NCBI GenBank assembly: GCA_015178975.1
Contig: WHVD01000009.1
Location: 1,302,001 to 1,366,000, forward strand
Reading direction: 5' to 3'
Length of the DNA stretch: 64,000 nt
From: Hysterangium stoloniferum
Taxonomy: Eukaryota; Basidiomycota; Agaricomycetes; Hysterangiales; Hysterangiaceae
The notes beneath the pieces are model-generated. The model was not told the origin of the DNA. It did not search any database and was given only the letters and a program-made list of their open reading frames with translations. Positions 1-10,204 of the stretch are shown in pieces; position 1 is the first letter of the stretch, and the number at the start of each line of letters is the position of its first letter. A program made the translations under genes and the position numbers.

Positions 1-1784
1 TAACCTTTCCAGTGCACCCTAAATAGCAGATGATTTCGCTGTTTCCTATGTCCAACAATAGCTTCGACTTCATATTCTTCATAATCTGATTTCAACTCTC
101 TTAGGTTCTCAAGTTGGGGTCTCGGACCTAGCTTGGAAGGAGAGGGTTGATATTTCCGCAGATGATCCCGATTAATGACTGGATGCATCGGATACTCCGG
201 GGGAATCTTAAGCCTAAATACTTGAGAGTTCAATTTCTCAAGGACCTCGAATGGTCCAATCCGTCTTTGTATTAGTTTCTTCCCCGTTCCCTTGACTTCC
301 ACCAGTTCGAGGGAGTGGGGGTTCACCAATACAAAGTCTCCCTCAGAGATATCTTCTACAGGTCTTTGCTTCTTGTTATACGCTCGTGCTTGAATCTCTT
401 GGGCTTGAGCGATTGAATCCCGCGCCATCTGCCGATGATTTTCTAGCTCGAGGATCCATTGGTCGGCCATAGGGCTGTCTGATAGTTCTCTAGGAACTAG
501 GGGCTCGTCGCCTCCTAGGACTCGAGACATTCCTCTTGGGAGGTATCCCATTAATAAGAAGGCCGGGGCATAGTTTGTGGAACTGTGAATGGTCGAGTTG
601 TATGCGTGAACAACTACCTCAATCCACTGGGACCAGCTTTCCTTAGCAGAGGCACAATAGGCTCGAAGCATCTGTTCTATGGTCGCATTCATATTCTCCA
701 TTTGCCCATCCGTTTGAGGATGATGAGCCGAAGATACCGCAAGGGTGGTACCATAGATCTTACAGACTTCCCGCCAAAACCTGCAGGTCCATCTCTTATC
801 CCAGTCACAGATTATTCGAGAGGGCAGTCCGAAGGGGCTTGCTACCTGTTTGACAAATATTCGTGCGAATCCTTCAGCCGTAAGGTTCAAAAAGGTAGGT
901 ATTGTAATAGCGTAACGCGTCAATTTATCAACGGCGACAAAGACTGCGGAATACGAATCCTTTCCTGAATCGGGTAGTCCAGTGATTAAGTCCATAGAAA
1001 CTACCTCGAATGGCCTAAAAGGTATGTCAGCCGGTCTGAGGGCTCCTTGACAAACAGTGTGATCAACTTTGGTTTTTTGGCAGATGTCGCAGATACGCGC
1101 GTACGACACGCAATCTTGTAGCATTCTTGGCCAAAAGAACTGGTCTTTCATCAGGTTGAACAACCGCTGGCCTCCGGCGTGTGCTCCCTCAAAAGGGTTA
1201 TCATGTACCAACCTTAGAATCGAGTTAATCATGGTTCTGGGTACACAGACTTGACTTTTCCAGTCCGAGTCGCGAAAGTACAGGAGTCGGTTTGCTCCCA
1301 CGAAGTAGTGAGAAGGAGTAACAACCGCATTGGGTGAAGGGGTATCTAGAGTGTAGAGATTCCTGAAAACCGGGTCCTTTGAATAACCCTCTAGAAATTT
1401 CTTTATATATCCCTCCTCGATGCTGATTAGTAGCTGAGGATGACGCAATGTGAAGTCAGACTCATCTTCCTGGTCGTTCCTTATTGCATTATGAGAATCC
1501 CATTCTGACCATCGGACCTTTTGAGTTACTCCGAAAGGTTCCATAGAATTGAGTATGGTAGAGAAGACCGCTTTCCTAGCGGGTTCATCCTTCCATAGTT
1601 TTTCCTCAGTACTCTTGTCCAGAGAGGTTGAGGTGATAGCCTGCAAATCATCTCTAATAGGGCTCACGAAGGCTGGTACCCGAGGGAGTCTGGACAGTGG
1701 ATCCACGTTGCTGTGAACTCTCCCTGCTCGATGCAAAATCTCGAGACCTGGAAATGCAGCGTATATCGCCCCCCATGTGGCTAG
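1..1784 (-). CDS. Gypsy A Pol, C-terminal part: RNase H end, integrase, start of chromodomain (partial)
   Basis: This stretch continues the Pol frame after the TGA at 1785-1787 and is open to the window edge; I checked each codon. It encodes the end of RNase H (SNVDPLSRLP), an integrase zinc-binding region (HDNPFEGAHAGG, then C-x2-C in CDICQKTK) and the integrase core with MDLITGLP (first D), SAHHPQTDGQMEN (downstream E) and the segment between them. The last visible residues, VEAIVGHRKQRN followed by HWKG, begin a chromodomain like the complete one in element B at 26912. The integrase inserts the cDNA, and the chromodomain is thought to direct integration to modified chromatin. The protein would depend on readthrough of the upstream TGA or exist only as a broken reading frame. 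Confidence 0.9.
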
Positions 1785-4700
1785 TCAACGATTAGTGTTC
1801 TCGTAAGATCTAGCCCATTGCAGAGCTGCATGGTCCGTAATGAGCAGAACATGTTCACCTTCAATGAAAGGTTGAAAGTGGACTAGTCCCTCCTTTGCTG
1901 CTAATGCTTCCCGTTCAGTAGCAGAATAGTTATGCTCAGCACTTTTCAGTGTGCGACTCCAATATGCAATGACTTGTTCAACAGTAACTTCGGTCGCCTC
2001 AAAAGTGGATCCCCATGAATCCGACCACTCAATCTCGGGCTGTTTGGTTTTGTACTGATGAACAAAGGATGGCATGTCCTGCGCATGGTCAAAAGCCAAC
2101 TTGGCTTGGGCATAGATTTTAGTGTCCACTAAGTCTCCTAAAGCCATCTTCTGGACTTGTTGGAGGCAACAACCCAAGGCAAAATCCGAAGCGTCCGTAT
2201 ACAATCGGTAGGGCATCCCACTAACTGGATGTCCCAGCACTGGAGCTGATCCTAATGCGGTTTTAACATCCTCATAAGCTCGGACATGTTCAGCAGTCCA
2301 CGTCCAAGGTGTTCCCTTTTTTAGGAGTGAGAATAAAGGGGACACCATCCATGAATAGAATGGTATATATGCTGAAAAGTAAAGGACCATTCCAAGGAAC
2401 CGTTGTAGATCAGAAACCTTAGTGGGTGGGGCCAATTCCAATATAGCGTGAACTTTTTCTTGGTGGGTTGAAAAACCCAGCCTAGATAATTTATGACCCA
2501 ATAACAATATCGAATTATATCCGATAAAACATTTCTTGGGAGAGAGAGTGATACGGGCCGAAGCGATAGCACCAAGCACCTGATTCAGGTGAAGCAAATG
2601 ATCATCCCAGTTCTTAGAGAATATGACTATGTCATCGATGTAGACTAAACAAAAAATCCACAAGTAGGGTGCTAAAACTGTTTGCATGACGCACTGAAAT
2701 GTGGAGGGGCCGTTTCTGAGCCCGAATGGCATCCTTTTGTATTGCCACAGCCCTCTATGGGATCTAAAGGCTGTTTTGGGCTTATCATCCTCCAACATTT
2801 CTAATTGAGTAAACCCGGCTAGCACATCGAAAGAAGAAAGAACATTTGACCCCGACAGCGCCTGCATAATCTCCGATTGACGTGGTAAAGGGAATTCGTC
2901 TGGAACAGTGAGATGATTAAGTTTCCGATAGTCGATGACCACCCGCGGTTTACCATTGCGATATACTACAAAGGCTGGCGCTCCCCAGGGGCTTTTAGAT
3001 GGCTCAATGACACCCTGTTCGAACCAGGTATCCATTTGCTCGTCTATAACTCTCCTATTGGCAGGGGACGAAGGGAACATAGGCATGGATATGGGCTGGG
3101 CTCCCTCTTTCAAGGGGACAGGGACTCTACATTCCACTTGCCCTAACCATCCGTCGACTCCGAAAGCCTTAACGTTCTCAGTCAAAACTGATCTGAGACG
3201 TGGCAGGACCTCCGTTGGTATATCCGGTCCCAAATTGACTAACTTGTGAAGATCCTCTGAGGCAAATTTCTCATTATCAGCCACTGCAGCCGTCTTAGGA
3301 CCAGGCGGTTCGAAATCGTCTGCAATCTCTGGTTCAACAGGTGGCTTAGGCCTTTCTGAGGCGACTTGACGGTCCTCCTCAAGTTGAGAGAGACTTTTGA
3401 TAAGGTGTGCGATCTTGGTCACGCCTGCTACCATTAAACCTTTCTCCTCAAGTGACCTGGGCTTGTGAGCCCAATGAGTGGGGTCATGAATTATCCCTAT
3501 TGTCTCCCCTCGTCGGATAGTCTTAGGGGTTAGCGATGGATTGGCTAAAGGTACTGCCGCACTATTCCTTGAAATTGCCGTGATTGGTGTGGCTAATATC
3601 GAACCGTCCTCGTTTTGCAGTACAATTCCTTCAACAATCCATTCCTCGCCCTTTAGATCTTCAACAAAAATAGGCACTAGTCTGGCTGACTCTGGATCAA
3701 TAGTGCAATCCTCCAAGGCTTGCACGACTCTTTCAGTACGCACACCTTTATCGGGGAGAGAGGTGAGTTTGGATGACTCCTTCTCTTGCTTCCCGAAAGG
3801 GGCCTTATTGACGGTGAAGGTCAAAGGTTGAGGTTCCTTAGAAGAACTGGTTGGAATAAAACCCTGTCGTCCCAGGAGAATAAGTCTAGATCCCAACGGC
3901 TGATCTCTTAGAGTACCAATTTCATAATCAATATGGAAGTCTTCTCCTAAAAGAATTGGCACCGTCATTCCTCTAACGACATAAGTTTCTGCCGCAAACT
4001 TCAGTAACGTTCCACTGTCGTCCTCCAGGTAAATGGGAATATTAACATATCCGATAACCTTAGCGTTACCCGTGAGCTGGATTAGACGTAACTTGAGTCC
4101 TTGTTTCAACTTATATATACCCTGCAGCTCCTTGTAGAATTCCTCCGATATAAGGGAAAGATCCACTCCCGTGTCCATTCGAATTTTAACGTGTTCGGGT
4201 GAATCGGGAGTTCCTACATGACCGAAAACATGGAGCGCTGCAACTCCTATGCTAGAGTAACCACTGGGAGGATCCCGTTTTCGATAAAGGATCATAGTAT
4301 CCTCCTTCATCAGACGACTGGGACGAGGGTATTGGATTCGAGGCCTCTTACTTTCCTTGCGCAGGGACAATATTACATTCCCGCATTCACTTCGGCAAGG
4401 AACATGCTTTGAAGGGGAATCCAATACTGGATCATCGTCGCTGTCCTCCGAATCCGAGTTCTCATACGGAAGTAAATCGGGGGGGTTCCCGGGATCAAAC
4501 GGGAACGTGTCAACATCAGCTCCAGGCGAACAGAGCGAATTCGAACTGATTTGTTCGTGAGAATCTCCAGTCTGACAGTAGTCCTCGGTCAGGCCTTCAA
4601 GGTCCTGCCGATGAGCACTCAGCCGGTCTCCTTTCTCGAAGAAATCTGCGGCGAGTATGGATACGTAAGCTTCAGACAGAAGAGCTTCACCAGTCGTTCG

Positions 4701-5570
4701 ATTTTCCTCCCTCACTAATTTGTCTCCGACATGGGGCGAATAAATGGAAACAAAAGTCAATTCGTCATCAGAGTTATTTACTTGTCCTTGTATAGATAGT
4801 CCATGAACCGCTTCATATAACCTTTGCTCCTCAGCTTCCTCCGACATATCCTGTGCGGAGCATTTGTTGATAGAGACATAATGAGACATTTTGCCAGCTT
4901 GAGGGCAGTCTATCTTAAAATGCTCTGGACTTCCGCATATCCAACATTCCTTGGTGGGTTTGACCGAACTCCTCTTGAAGAACATTTTTCCGTGACGCTT
5001 TCCCTGTTTTGGATCAGTGACGTCCGGAACGGTCCTTCTCGTTGAGCCTCTCTCGTTAGTCTCACTAACGAGAATATGGTTAGGTGAAGAGGAGTCGCCG
5101 GTGACTCTAAAATCCAATTCTTGACCCTCCGATAACATTATGCACGGTTTCTGGAACCTGTAACATTCCCGGTGTGTTTGGACCCAAGCGTTAATCAGAG
5201 CTTCTTGCAGGTTATTAGCATAAGTCTGTAAACTCATGATATCATCGATGGGTTGTCCTTGAAGAAGGTAGAGCCATTCCGTAGGCAGCGTGAGAATGAG
5301 TCTGCATGTCTCATCCCCTCTGTCCTGGTGGAACCCGTACAGGAAATGATAAAGTTTAACTCTCCATTGGATATAGTGGACGGGTGTCTCACGATCGTGA
5401 CCAGCCTGTCGAAATTTCATAGCTTCCCATTCTAAGGCTAAGGATTCACACCAACGAGTTCCGAGCAATCCTTCAACGATACCCCAAAGAAACAACCCAT
5501 GAGATTGACTGAATTCAGTACGATGCTCACGGTCTAAGGTGCTCCACCAGACCTTAGCGTGCCCCTTGAG
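1785..5570 (-). CDS. Gypsy A Gag C-terminal region plus Pol: capsid/nucleocapsid, protease, reverse transcriptase, RNase H
   Basis: This stretch is in the same frame as the upstream Gag and is separated from it by one TGA (5571-5573). It has no obvious ATG start at its beginning. In order it encodes the rest of the capsid domain (AKVWWSTLDREH), a CCHC zinc knuckle (CWICGSPEHFKIDCP), a retropepsin-like aspartic protease (RMDTGVDLSLI), reverse transcriptase (VIDYRKLN, LSSFDVLAGFTQLEM, YIDDIVIFS near 2640) and RNase H (YTDASDFALGC, ending LITDHAALQWARSYE). All catalytic motifs look intact. The frame ends with TGA at 1785-1787; the related copy B reads CAA CTG at that point. Confidence 0.93.
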   Translation of the reverse strand, partial: LKGHAKVWWSTLDREHRTEFSQSHGLFLWGIVEGLLGTRWCESLALEWEAMKFRQAGHDRETPVHYIQWRVKLYHFLYGFHQDRGDETCRLILTLPTEWLYLLQGQPIDDIMSLQTYANNLQEALINAWVQTHRECYRFQKPCIMLSEGQELDFRVTGDSSSPNHILVSETNERGSTRRTVPDVTDPKQGKRHGKMFFKRSSVKPTKECWICGSPEHFKIDCPQAGKMSHYVSINKCSAQDMSEEAEEQRLYEAVHGLSIQGQVNNSDDELTFVSIYSPHVGDKLVREENRTTGEALLSEAYVSILAADFFEKGDRLSAHRQDLEGLTEDYCQTGDSHEQISSNSLCSPGADVDTFPFDPGNPPDLLPYENSDSEDSDDDPVLDSPSKHVPCRSECGNVILSLRKESKRPRIQYPRPSRLMKEDTMILYRKRDPPSGYSSIGVAALHVFGHVGTPDSPEHVKIRMDTGVDLSLISEEFYKELQGIYKLKQGLKLRLIQLTGNAKVIGYVNIPIYLEDDSGTLLKFAAETYVVRGMTVPILLGEDFHIDYEIGTLRDQPLGSRLILLGRQGFIPTSSSKEPQPLTFTVNKAPFGKQEKESSKLTSLPDKGVRTERVVQALEDCTIDPESARLVPIFVEDLKGEEWIVEGIVLQNEDGSILATPITAISRNSAAVPLANPSLTPKTIRRGETIGIIHDPTHWAHKPRSLEEKGLMVAGVTKIAHLIKSLSQLEEDRQVASERPKPPVEPEIADDFEPPGPKTAAVADNEKFASEDLHKLVNLGPDIPTEVLPRLRSVLTENVKAFGVDGWLGQVECRVPVPLKEGAQPISMPMFPSSPANRRVIDEQMDTWFEQGVIEPSKSPWGAPAFVVYRNGKPRVVIDYRKLNHLTVPDEFPLPRQSEIMQALSGSNVLSSFDVLAGFTQLEMLEDDKPKTAFRSHRGLWQYKRMPFGLRNGPSTFQCVMQTVLAPYLWIFCLVYIDDIVIFSKNWDDHLLHLNQVLGAIASARITLSPKKCFIGYNSILLLGHKLSRLGFSTHQEKVHAILELAPPTKVSDLQRFLGMVLYFSAYIPFYSWMVSPLFSLLKKGTPWTWTAEHVRAYEDVKTALGSAPVLGHPVSGMPYRLYTDASDFALGCCLQQVQKMALGDLVDTKIYAQAKLAFDHAQDMPSFVHQYKTKQPEIEWSDSWGSTFEATEVTVEQVIAYWSRTLKSAEHNYSATEREALAAKEGLVHFQPFIEGEHVLLITDHAALQWARSYENTNR

Positions 5571-7319
5571 TCATCTTGGCAGAGCAACTCCTAAGATCGC
5601 ACTCATAGAGTCTGATATCTCCGCGAGACTCATGATATCCATGATATAGTCCAGGGCTTCGGATTGAGCTCCATCGTATTCAGGGAGATCAGACCATTTT
5701 ATCTTAAGGTCATTGGTGTTAAGAGTGACCTTCTTGTCCTTAGGTAAGTCATCAATAAGCGCGCTAGCTCGAGACCGCATCGGAGTTCGAAAAGGGGTAT
5801 TAGGCACTCCATTGTGGCATTCCCCACGTCCTGAGTTCCCTCCCCGGTCTGAAGTATTCGAACTCCCAGATGAATTGCTAGGGGGTCCTCCTGATGGCAA
5901 GAAAGGGTTTGAAGTGATCGGTAGAGAATGGCGGGGACCGTCTGGATTAAGCGATCCTCGACCAGCAACTGGGCCAGCTATGCCCTCAGTGAATGCCGTG
6001 GAGAAGGACGGTCGACCCTTGTTGGCGACTGATCGGTTTCTGAGAGTGGTCACTTCATTCCTGAAGTTAGGGCTGTTGGAGACTCCCTCAAATGCGACGC
6101 GAGAGCGGTGATCTCCCTGGAGAGACATTAGGCCCGGTTCCATCGTGATTTGTCTCTCGATCTCCGTCGCGTTCAGAAGTCGACACGGCTGGGGTTGATG
6201 GAAGGGAGCGCAGACCTCAATCCTCTTCTCCTGAAGGCGTTCTATCACTTGCGTCCTCAAGTCTAGTGGAAAATCCCCCAATATTATGGGACGGTTGAGA
6301 GAATGCAGAAAACGAGTATCAGGGGACCTGTTTAAGTTGCAAACGAATGAATTGGTCATGGAGATAGGCGAATCAGGGACCTGGATCGAGTCGTTATAGG
6401 GGAGGAGTACCTCTAAAACCATCTTATCAAGTCTTCTTTGGTTTCGCTTCAACCGACCTCTTAAAGTGAGGTATGCCAGCGCTAGATTTGGCGTGACTCC
6501 ATTGAGAGACTCCTCCAACATATGGATGTACATGTACTGGTAGTCAACCTTAGGCACAACATGATCTCCGCTAAGCAGGACATGCAGGATCTGCAACACA
6601 TCATCATGCGTACGAAGTGCTTCAAGGAACAGAGAAAACACCTCCCACTTGAGAATTCTTCTTCCTCCTTCCATAGTGGTCGTCACCTCATTCGACCATT
6701 CAGGAATCGATTGGGTCAAATCCTCAAGGTTCCCTGGTCGCGTGAATAAATCCCGCGCCGATAAAATCGCTTGATAACGCCCTAACCAGACTGCTACAGT
6801 CTCCGGTAGAATAGGGTAATCCGTACTGTACTCCTCCACGAAGGGGGTAACCTGATCCTCGGGGATTCGATCGGTGTAGTACATATCCCATTTGTAGTCG
6901 ATGGGCTGGGCGTAAACCATATGACCTCCGAGGAACTGCTTAAGGATGACCTGTCTCGGAGGGAATCTGAGAACAGGCGTGGATGCTCGATTAGGCTCAA
7001 CGTTAACTCCAGGGGTGTCCAACTGCTCGAGTGATGAGCGTTCCTCAGGTGGATTGGGGGGAATGTTCATTGACGATCCAGCTACTACTCTGGGGGAATC
7101 CTCTGGAGGAGGTGATCCTGGAGGAAGCTGGGGAATGTTCGTAGAAGATCCAGCTACTACTCTGGGGGAATCCTCCGGAGGAGCTGATCCTTGAAAAGTC
7201 AATGAAGACTTCCTCAGGATGACGTTACAGGGTGGTTCTAGGTTAAAAGATTTTTGACGAGGCATGGAGCTACCCGGCGTTGATGAAGGCCTAGATGTTT
7301 GATTCTTGCCCGTAGTCAT
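5571..7319 (-). CDS. Gypsy A Gag, N-terminal part (582 residues to TGA)
   Basis: The reading frame starts at ATG 7319, 76 bases inside the 5' LTR, and runs 582 codons. The first 110 residues are proline- and serine-rich and contain a 72-bp (24-codon) tandem duplication (starts 7147 and 7075, sharing EDSPRVVAGSS) that element B lacks. The remainder is an all-helical Gag-like region ending in WSDLPEYDGAQSEALDYI, the start of a Ty3-type capsid fold. The stop TGA therefore falls inside the capsid domain and not at a natural domain boundary; translation of the next codons continues the domain. Gag forms the virus-like particle. The start is chosen because element B also begins MTTGKNQ at the matching place. 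Confidence 0.9.
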   Translation of the reverse strand: MTTGKNQTSRPSSTPGSSMPRQKSFNLEPPCNVILRKSSLTFQGSAPPEDSPRVVAGSSTNIPQLPPGSPPPEDSPRVVAGSSMNIPPNPPEERSSLEQLDTPGVNVEPNRASTPVLRFPPRQVILKQFLGGHMVYAQPIDYKWDMYYTDRIPEDQVTPFVEEYSTDYPILPETVAVWLGRYQAILSARDLFTRPGNLEDLTQSIPEWSNEVTTTMEGGRRILKWEVFSLFLEALRTHDDVLQILHVLLSGDHVVPKVDYQYMYIHMLEESLNGVTPNLALAYLTLRGRLKRNQRRLDKMVLEVLLPYNDSIQVPDSPISMTNSFVCNLNRSPDTRFLHSLNRPIILGDFPLDLRTQVIERLQEKRIEVCAPFHQPQPCRLLNATEIERQITMEPGLMSLQGDHRSRVAFEGVSNSPNFRNEVTTLRNRSVANKGRPSFSTAFTEGIAGPVAGRGSLNPDGPRHSLPITSNPFLPSGGPPSNSSGSSNTSDRGGNSGRGECHNGVPNTPFRTPMRSRASALIDDLPKDKKVTLNTNDLKIKWSDLPEYDGAQSEALDYIMDIMSLAEISDSMSAILGVALPR

Positions 7320-7376
7320 TCGCGTGTTCAGGTCTTAGTAGTCAAATAATAAGTTTTTCCTCGTAGGAAAAGAACG

Positions 7377-7395
7377 GTCCGGCTTGGATCACCAC
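7377..7395 (-). other. Primer-binding site of Gypsy A
   Basis: On the minus strand the bases just inside the LTR read GTGGTGATCC and continue GC-rich. Element B has the same TGGTGATCC at the same place (36632-36650). A TGG-initial tract next to the LTR is expected to pair with the CCA end of a tRNA primer. I did not identify which tRNA. Confidence 0.6.
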
Positions 7396-8040
7396 TGTGA
7401 AGAGTCGATAGATTCTGACCGTTCGATATATGAAGAATAGTGTCTATTCAACTACTATTAGCAGGTATTGACCGTACAGTACAATACCGTAGATTACTAG
7501 ACAAGCTGTACTAGTAAGAAGACACGCTATGCGTCACAAGAGCAACTGTACAGTTGCTCTTGACGGCTAGAATGAAAGAATGAAAGAGTTGACCTTCACG
7601 GTACAACTCGTAGCTAGATGTAAAATAGATAATCAACGCGAAGCTGAATATCTAGAGTAAAGAAATAATAGCGCGAGTTGACTATAATGTCGACTAGCGC
7701 AAAGACCTTAGATTGGAACTCGACCTTCGCGGTTCGAGTCCAAAGTACGTTAGTATGCAAGAGAATACTACCTTTAAAGGTAGTTGAGATGTTACCCTTG
7801 ACACCTCTCGCTATTCGACGTCTGGGTCGTTTACGAGGTGGTGTCTGCTGGGTAAAGGTTGTCTGTCTCTTTTGGCGCCGAGAGCGCCCATACGTATACA
7901 CAAAGCTTCGAACTACAAAATCAAGGTGTGCTCGAAATATAGAAAGAATATAAAGAAAGAAAATAAAAGATAAATAATAAAGTACTATAATCCAGCTATT
8001 ATTCCTTAGTCCAGGTATGCATATATGCATACCCTTTACA
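7396..8040 (-). repeat. 5' LTR of Gypsy A (645 bp)
   Basis: On the plus strand it starts TGTGAAGAGTCG and ends CCCTTTACA. The boundaries are fixed by the solo copy at 27947-28588, which is flanked by a 5-bp target duplication. The LTR is packed with inverted repeats, including a perfect 26-bp palindrome at 7537-7562, an 18-bp one at 7767-7784 and a 20-bp one at 8014-8033 close to the outer edge. The transcription start was not located. Confidence 0.9.
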
Positions 8041-9820
8041 CCTACCGGATATGCCGGTTCTTATGATCATAAGGCTTCCCAGTCGCCTCCTTGATCAGTT
8101 TTGAAACGCGAGCCATCATTGTGTCATTATTTGTGGCATTGTCACAAGTCCCATCCAATCTGCATAAATTAATATATATTGTTCACAAAAGGTTAAATAT
8201 TTATTAACCACTTTACCTTATTTGCAATGCCTAGGCATGCAACAATTTTATAAACAGCCATACCCAGCTGACTTCCATTGTGTGCACTGTTCATATGAAC
8301 AAACCCAAATAGTACTGTTCACTTAATCCACTGATTGGCTACTGTTTCGTCAATCCAAAAACCAGCAACAGCAAAATAACCGTCAGTATTGCTTGCTTGC
8401 CATGCATTGCAGGACAAACTGATCAGCCCTTTAACATGCTGACTCTAGTGCACTTTATATAAAATCTGTAAACTCCATATACAAGATACATACATTCAGG
8501 TGGTTGTGAAGCTTGCTCAGTTGAGCCTTGAACATATTGACAATTTCCTGTTGTGTTTGCTTACGATTGGGAATCTTGACACCATCCTTTGCATGGGCAG
8601 AAATGTTCATCATGTTCTGGAATGCAGGGTGTTCAAGGGCCTGAATTGGCTACACAGGTTTTGAATAAGAATTACTGAAATGGGAACCAACTAAACATAC
8701 CTGGTCAGTTGAGACCAACCATTCGATCATAGCTTTGCAAAAAACAGGATCAGTATAAGGGACAATACATTCTTTGATGGGTTGTTGTTGTAAATAGGAG
8801 TCAAGGGTCAACTGAGCTTCAGCCCCAGCTTTGGCTTCAGCATTGCGACATTTCATATCTCCTGGCAGCATTGACATGAATCCATTCATTGCTGCCCATG
8901 AAAGATATTTGACCTAAAAATATTTGTTAGTATGTCAGTAATGAAAAGTGAACTACAAGTGAACATATGCAGTACCTTATGGTTTGCCTCAATGTGGCGT
9001 CGGCATGTTGTTGCTTCGGCTACAATTACCACATCTTTTCTTTGTTGTTTCCTAACATAAGATAAGGGAAAGAATAAATAACTAAAATAGATTCAGCTTA
9101 CGAGCATTTACAGCACTTGCGAACCAATTTCTCACTTACTTGAAAGGTGTGGAGAAAAAACATTCCAAATCCCGAGTGCGTAGTTCCCGTTAGACATGAC
9201 TGGAGGGCTGAGGATCAATGGGCTGGATCTCAACATCGTCATCACCACCCCAAACTTGGCAAGTCAGCTCAGACTGCCGGGTGGAAGATAGTTTGCTAGC
9301 AGTTGTAGAATGCACTTTAGAAGAAGTTACATATTAAATAATAGCATAAAAAAGACTGGGAAGACATTGATGATCTCACATACCTGCATGATCATCTCCC
9401 TCTGTGCCCCAATTTCTCACCTGAATATCATCATCATCTTCTATCACCTCAACAGAAGCACTTCATTGAATACCTATTCAGCAATGAGCTCAAGATCTAG
9501 ATATCAGTGAGGTATGTACAACGTACACTTTGGGTCACCAGACTCTACACTATTGATGGATGCCTGAGCTGATGAGCACTTTGATGCAGTTGGAGTAGGT
9601 CTGGCAGCGACTGAGGGGATGATGCAGTGGATACAGGAGTGGGCCCACTCGCAGATTTCTCCCATTGCTTCTTGGCAACCTCCTCCTCTTGTTGTCTGGC
9701 AAGGGCAAAGGCATTGCGATGAGAAGTGACTTGTTTCTCACCATCATTCAATGGATCAATAGCATGTGCAGATGGAACAGCTTTGCACCTAGGTCGAGCA
9801 TTACCACTGCTTGTCATCAT
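8041..9820 (-). pseudogene. hAT-family transposase, N-terminal half, interrupted
   Basis: The exons are recognisable by homology in several frames. They are an N-terminal segment (9820 to about 9545), an acidic linker (about 9300-9180), a BED-finger-like tail with CRRHIEANHKV (about 9050-8965), then QLTLDSYLQQ and AMIEWLVSTDQ (8889-8700), a helical segment with PIQALEHPAFQNMM (about 8650-8520), and the RNase-H-like core with GFWIDETVANQW and FVHMNSAHNGSQLG (about 8400-8220), ending LDGTCDNATNNDTMMARV before the Gypsy LTR. Short introns with GT..AG ends separate them. At least one in-frame stop (TGA after NQWIK, near 8322) and the loss of the C-terminal half, including the dimerisation domain, make it a pseudogene here. 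I am fairly sure of the superfamily but not of the exact exon edges. Confidence 0.7.
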
Positions 9821-10072
9821 ACCTGGAAATAACTCTGTATGAGAAGGAAGGTTTGCGAGGTTGAAAACCTAACCCAAAACAAGAGATATGGCTTCGTCTA
9901 GTGTTGAATACTCATGTACCTATACCAAGCAATATAGCTAACAAACAAATAAGCATGTGTAAATCAATGAGAAAAAGGGACATCTGGACACTTACCTCAG
10001 TCTTGTGGAGAAACAAGAGTGTCGTGTAGTTGGTATATTTAAGTATTAGAGGATATGAAGCACAGGAGAAAC

Positions 10073-10204
10073 AGATCAAAGTATTGAGGGTGTCCACCAT
10101 TGATTAGATCAAAGTATCGAGGGTGTCCACCATTGATTAGATCAAAGTATCAATGATGTCTGCCATTCATCGGATCAAAGCATGGATGGTGTTCATACAT
10201 GTGA
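10073..10204. repeat. 33-bp tandem repeat, four copies
   Basis: The phrase AGATCAAAGTAT recurs at 10073, 10106 and 10139, and as GGATCAAAGCAT near 10172, a constant period of 33 bp. The copies diverge toward the right. It lies between the hAT transposase start and the hAT subterminal region. Confidence 0.8.

Larger units (their letters stand above)
1..8040 (-). mobile_element. Ty3/Gypsy LTR retrotransposon A (chromodomain type), 3' end outside window
   Basis: The order on the minus strand is LTR (7396-8040), primer-binding site, Gag, zinc knuckle, protease, reverse transcriptase, RNase H, integrase and the start of a chromodomain, which is the chromovirus order. The left edge of the window cuts the chromodomain, so the 3' LTR is not visible. 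Reading every codon from 7319 to 1 gives a single frame interrupted only by two TGA codons (5571-5573 and 1785-1787), so this copy is young or only lightly damaged. It sits inside a hAT transposase gene whose coding sequence stops exactly at the outer LTR edge (8041). Close relatives in the window are element B and a solo LTR at 27947. Confidence 0.93.

Noticed and set aside
2913-3249. Plus-strand open frames inside Gypsy A
   Set aside because: They are shadows of the Pol frame on the opposite strand, with no domain of their own.
7614-8030. 138-codon minus-strand frame across the Gypsy A LTR
   Set aside because: It lies wholly inside the LTR, which is non-coding, and the solo LTR does not preserve it.
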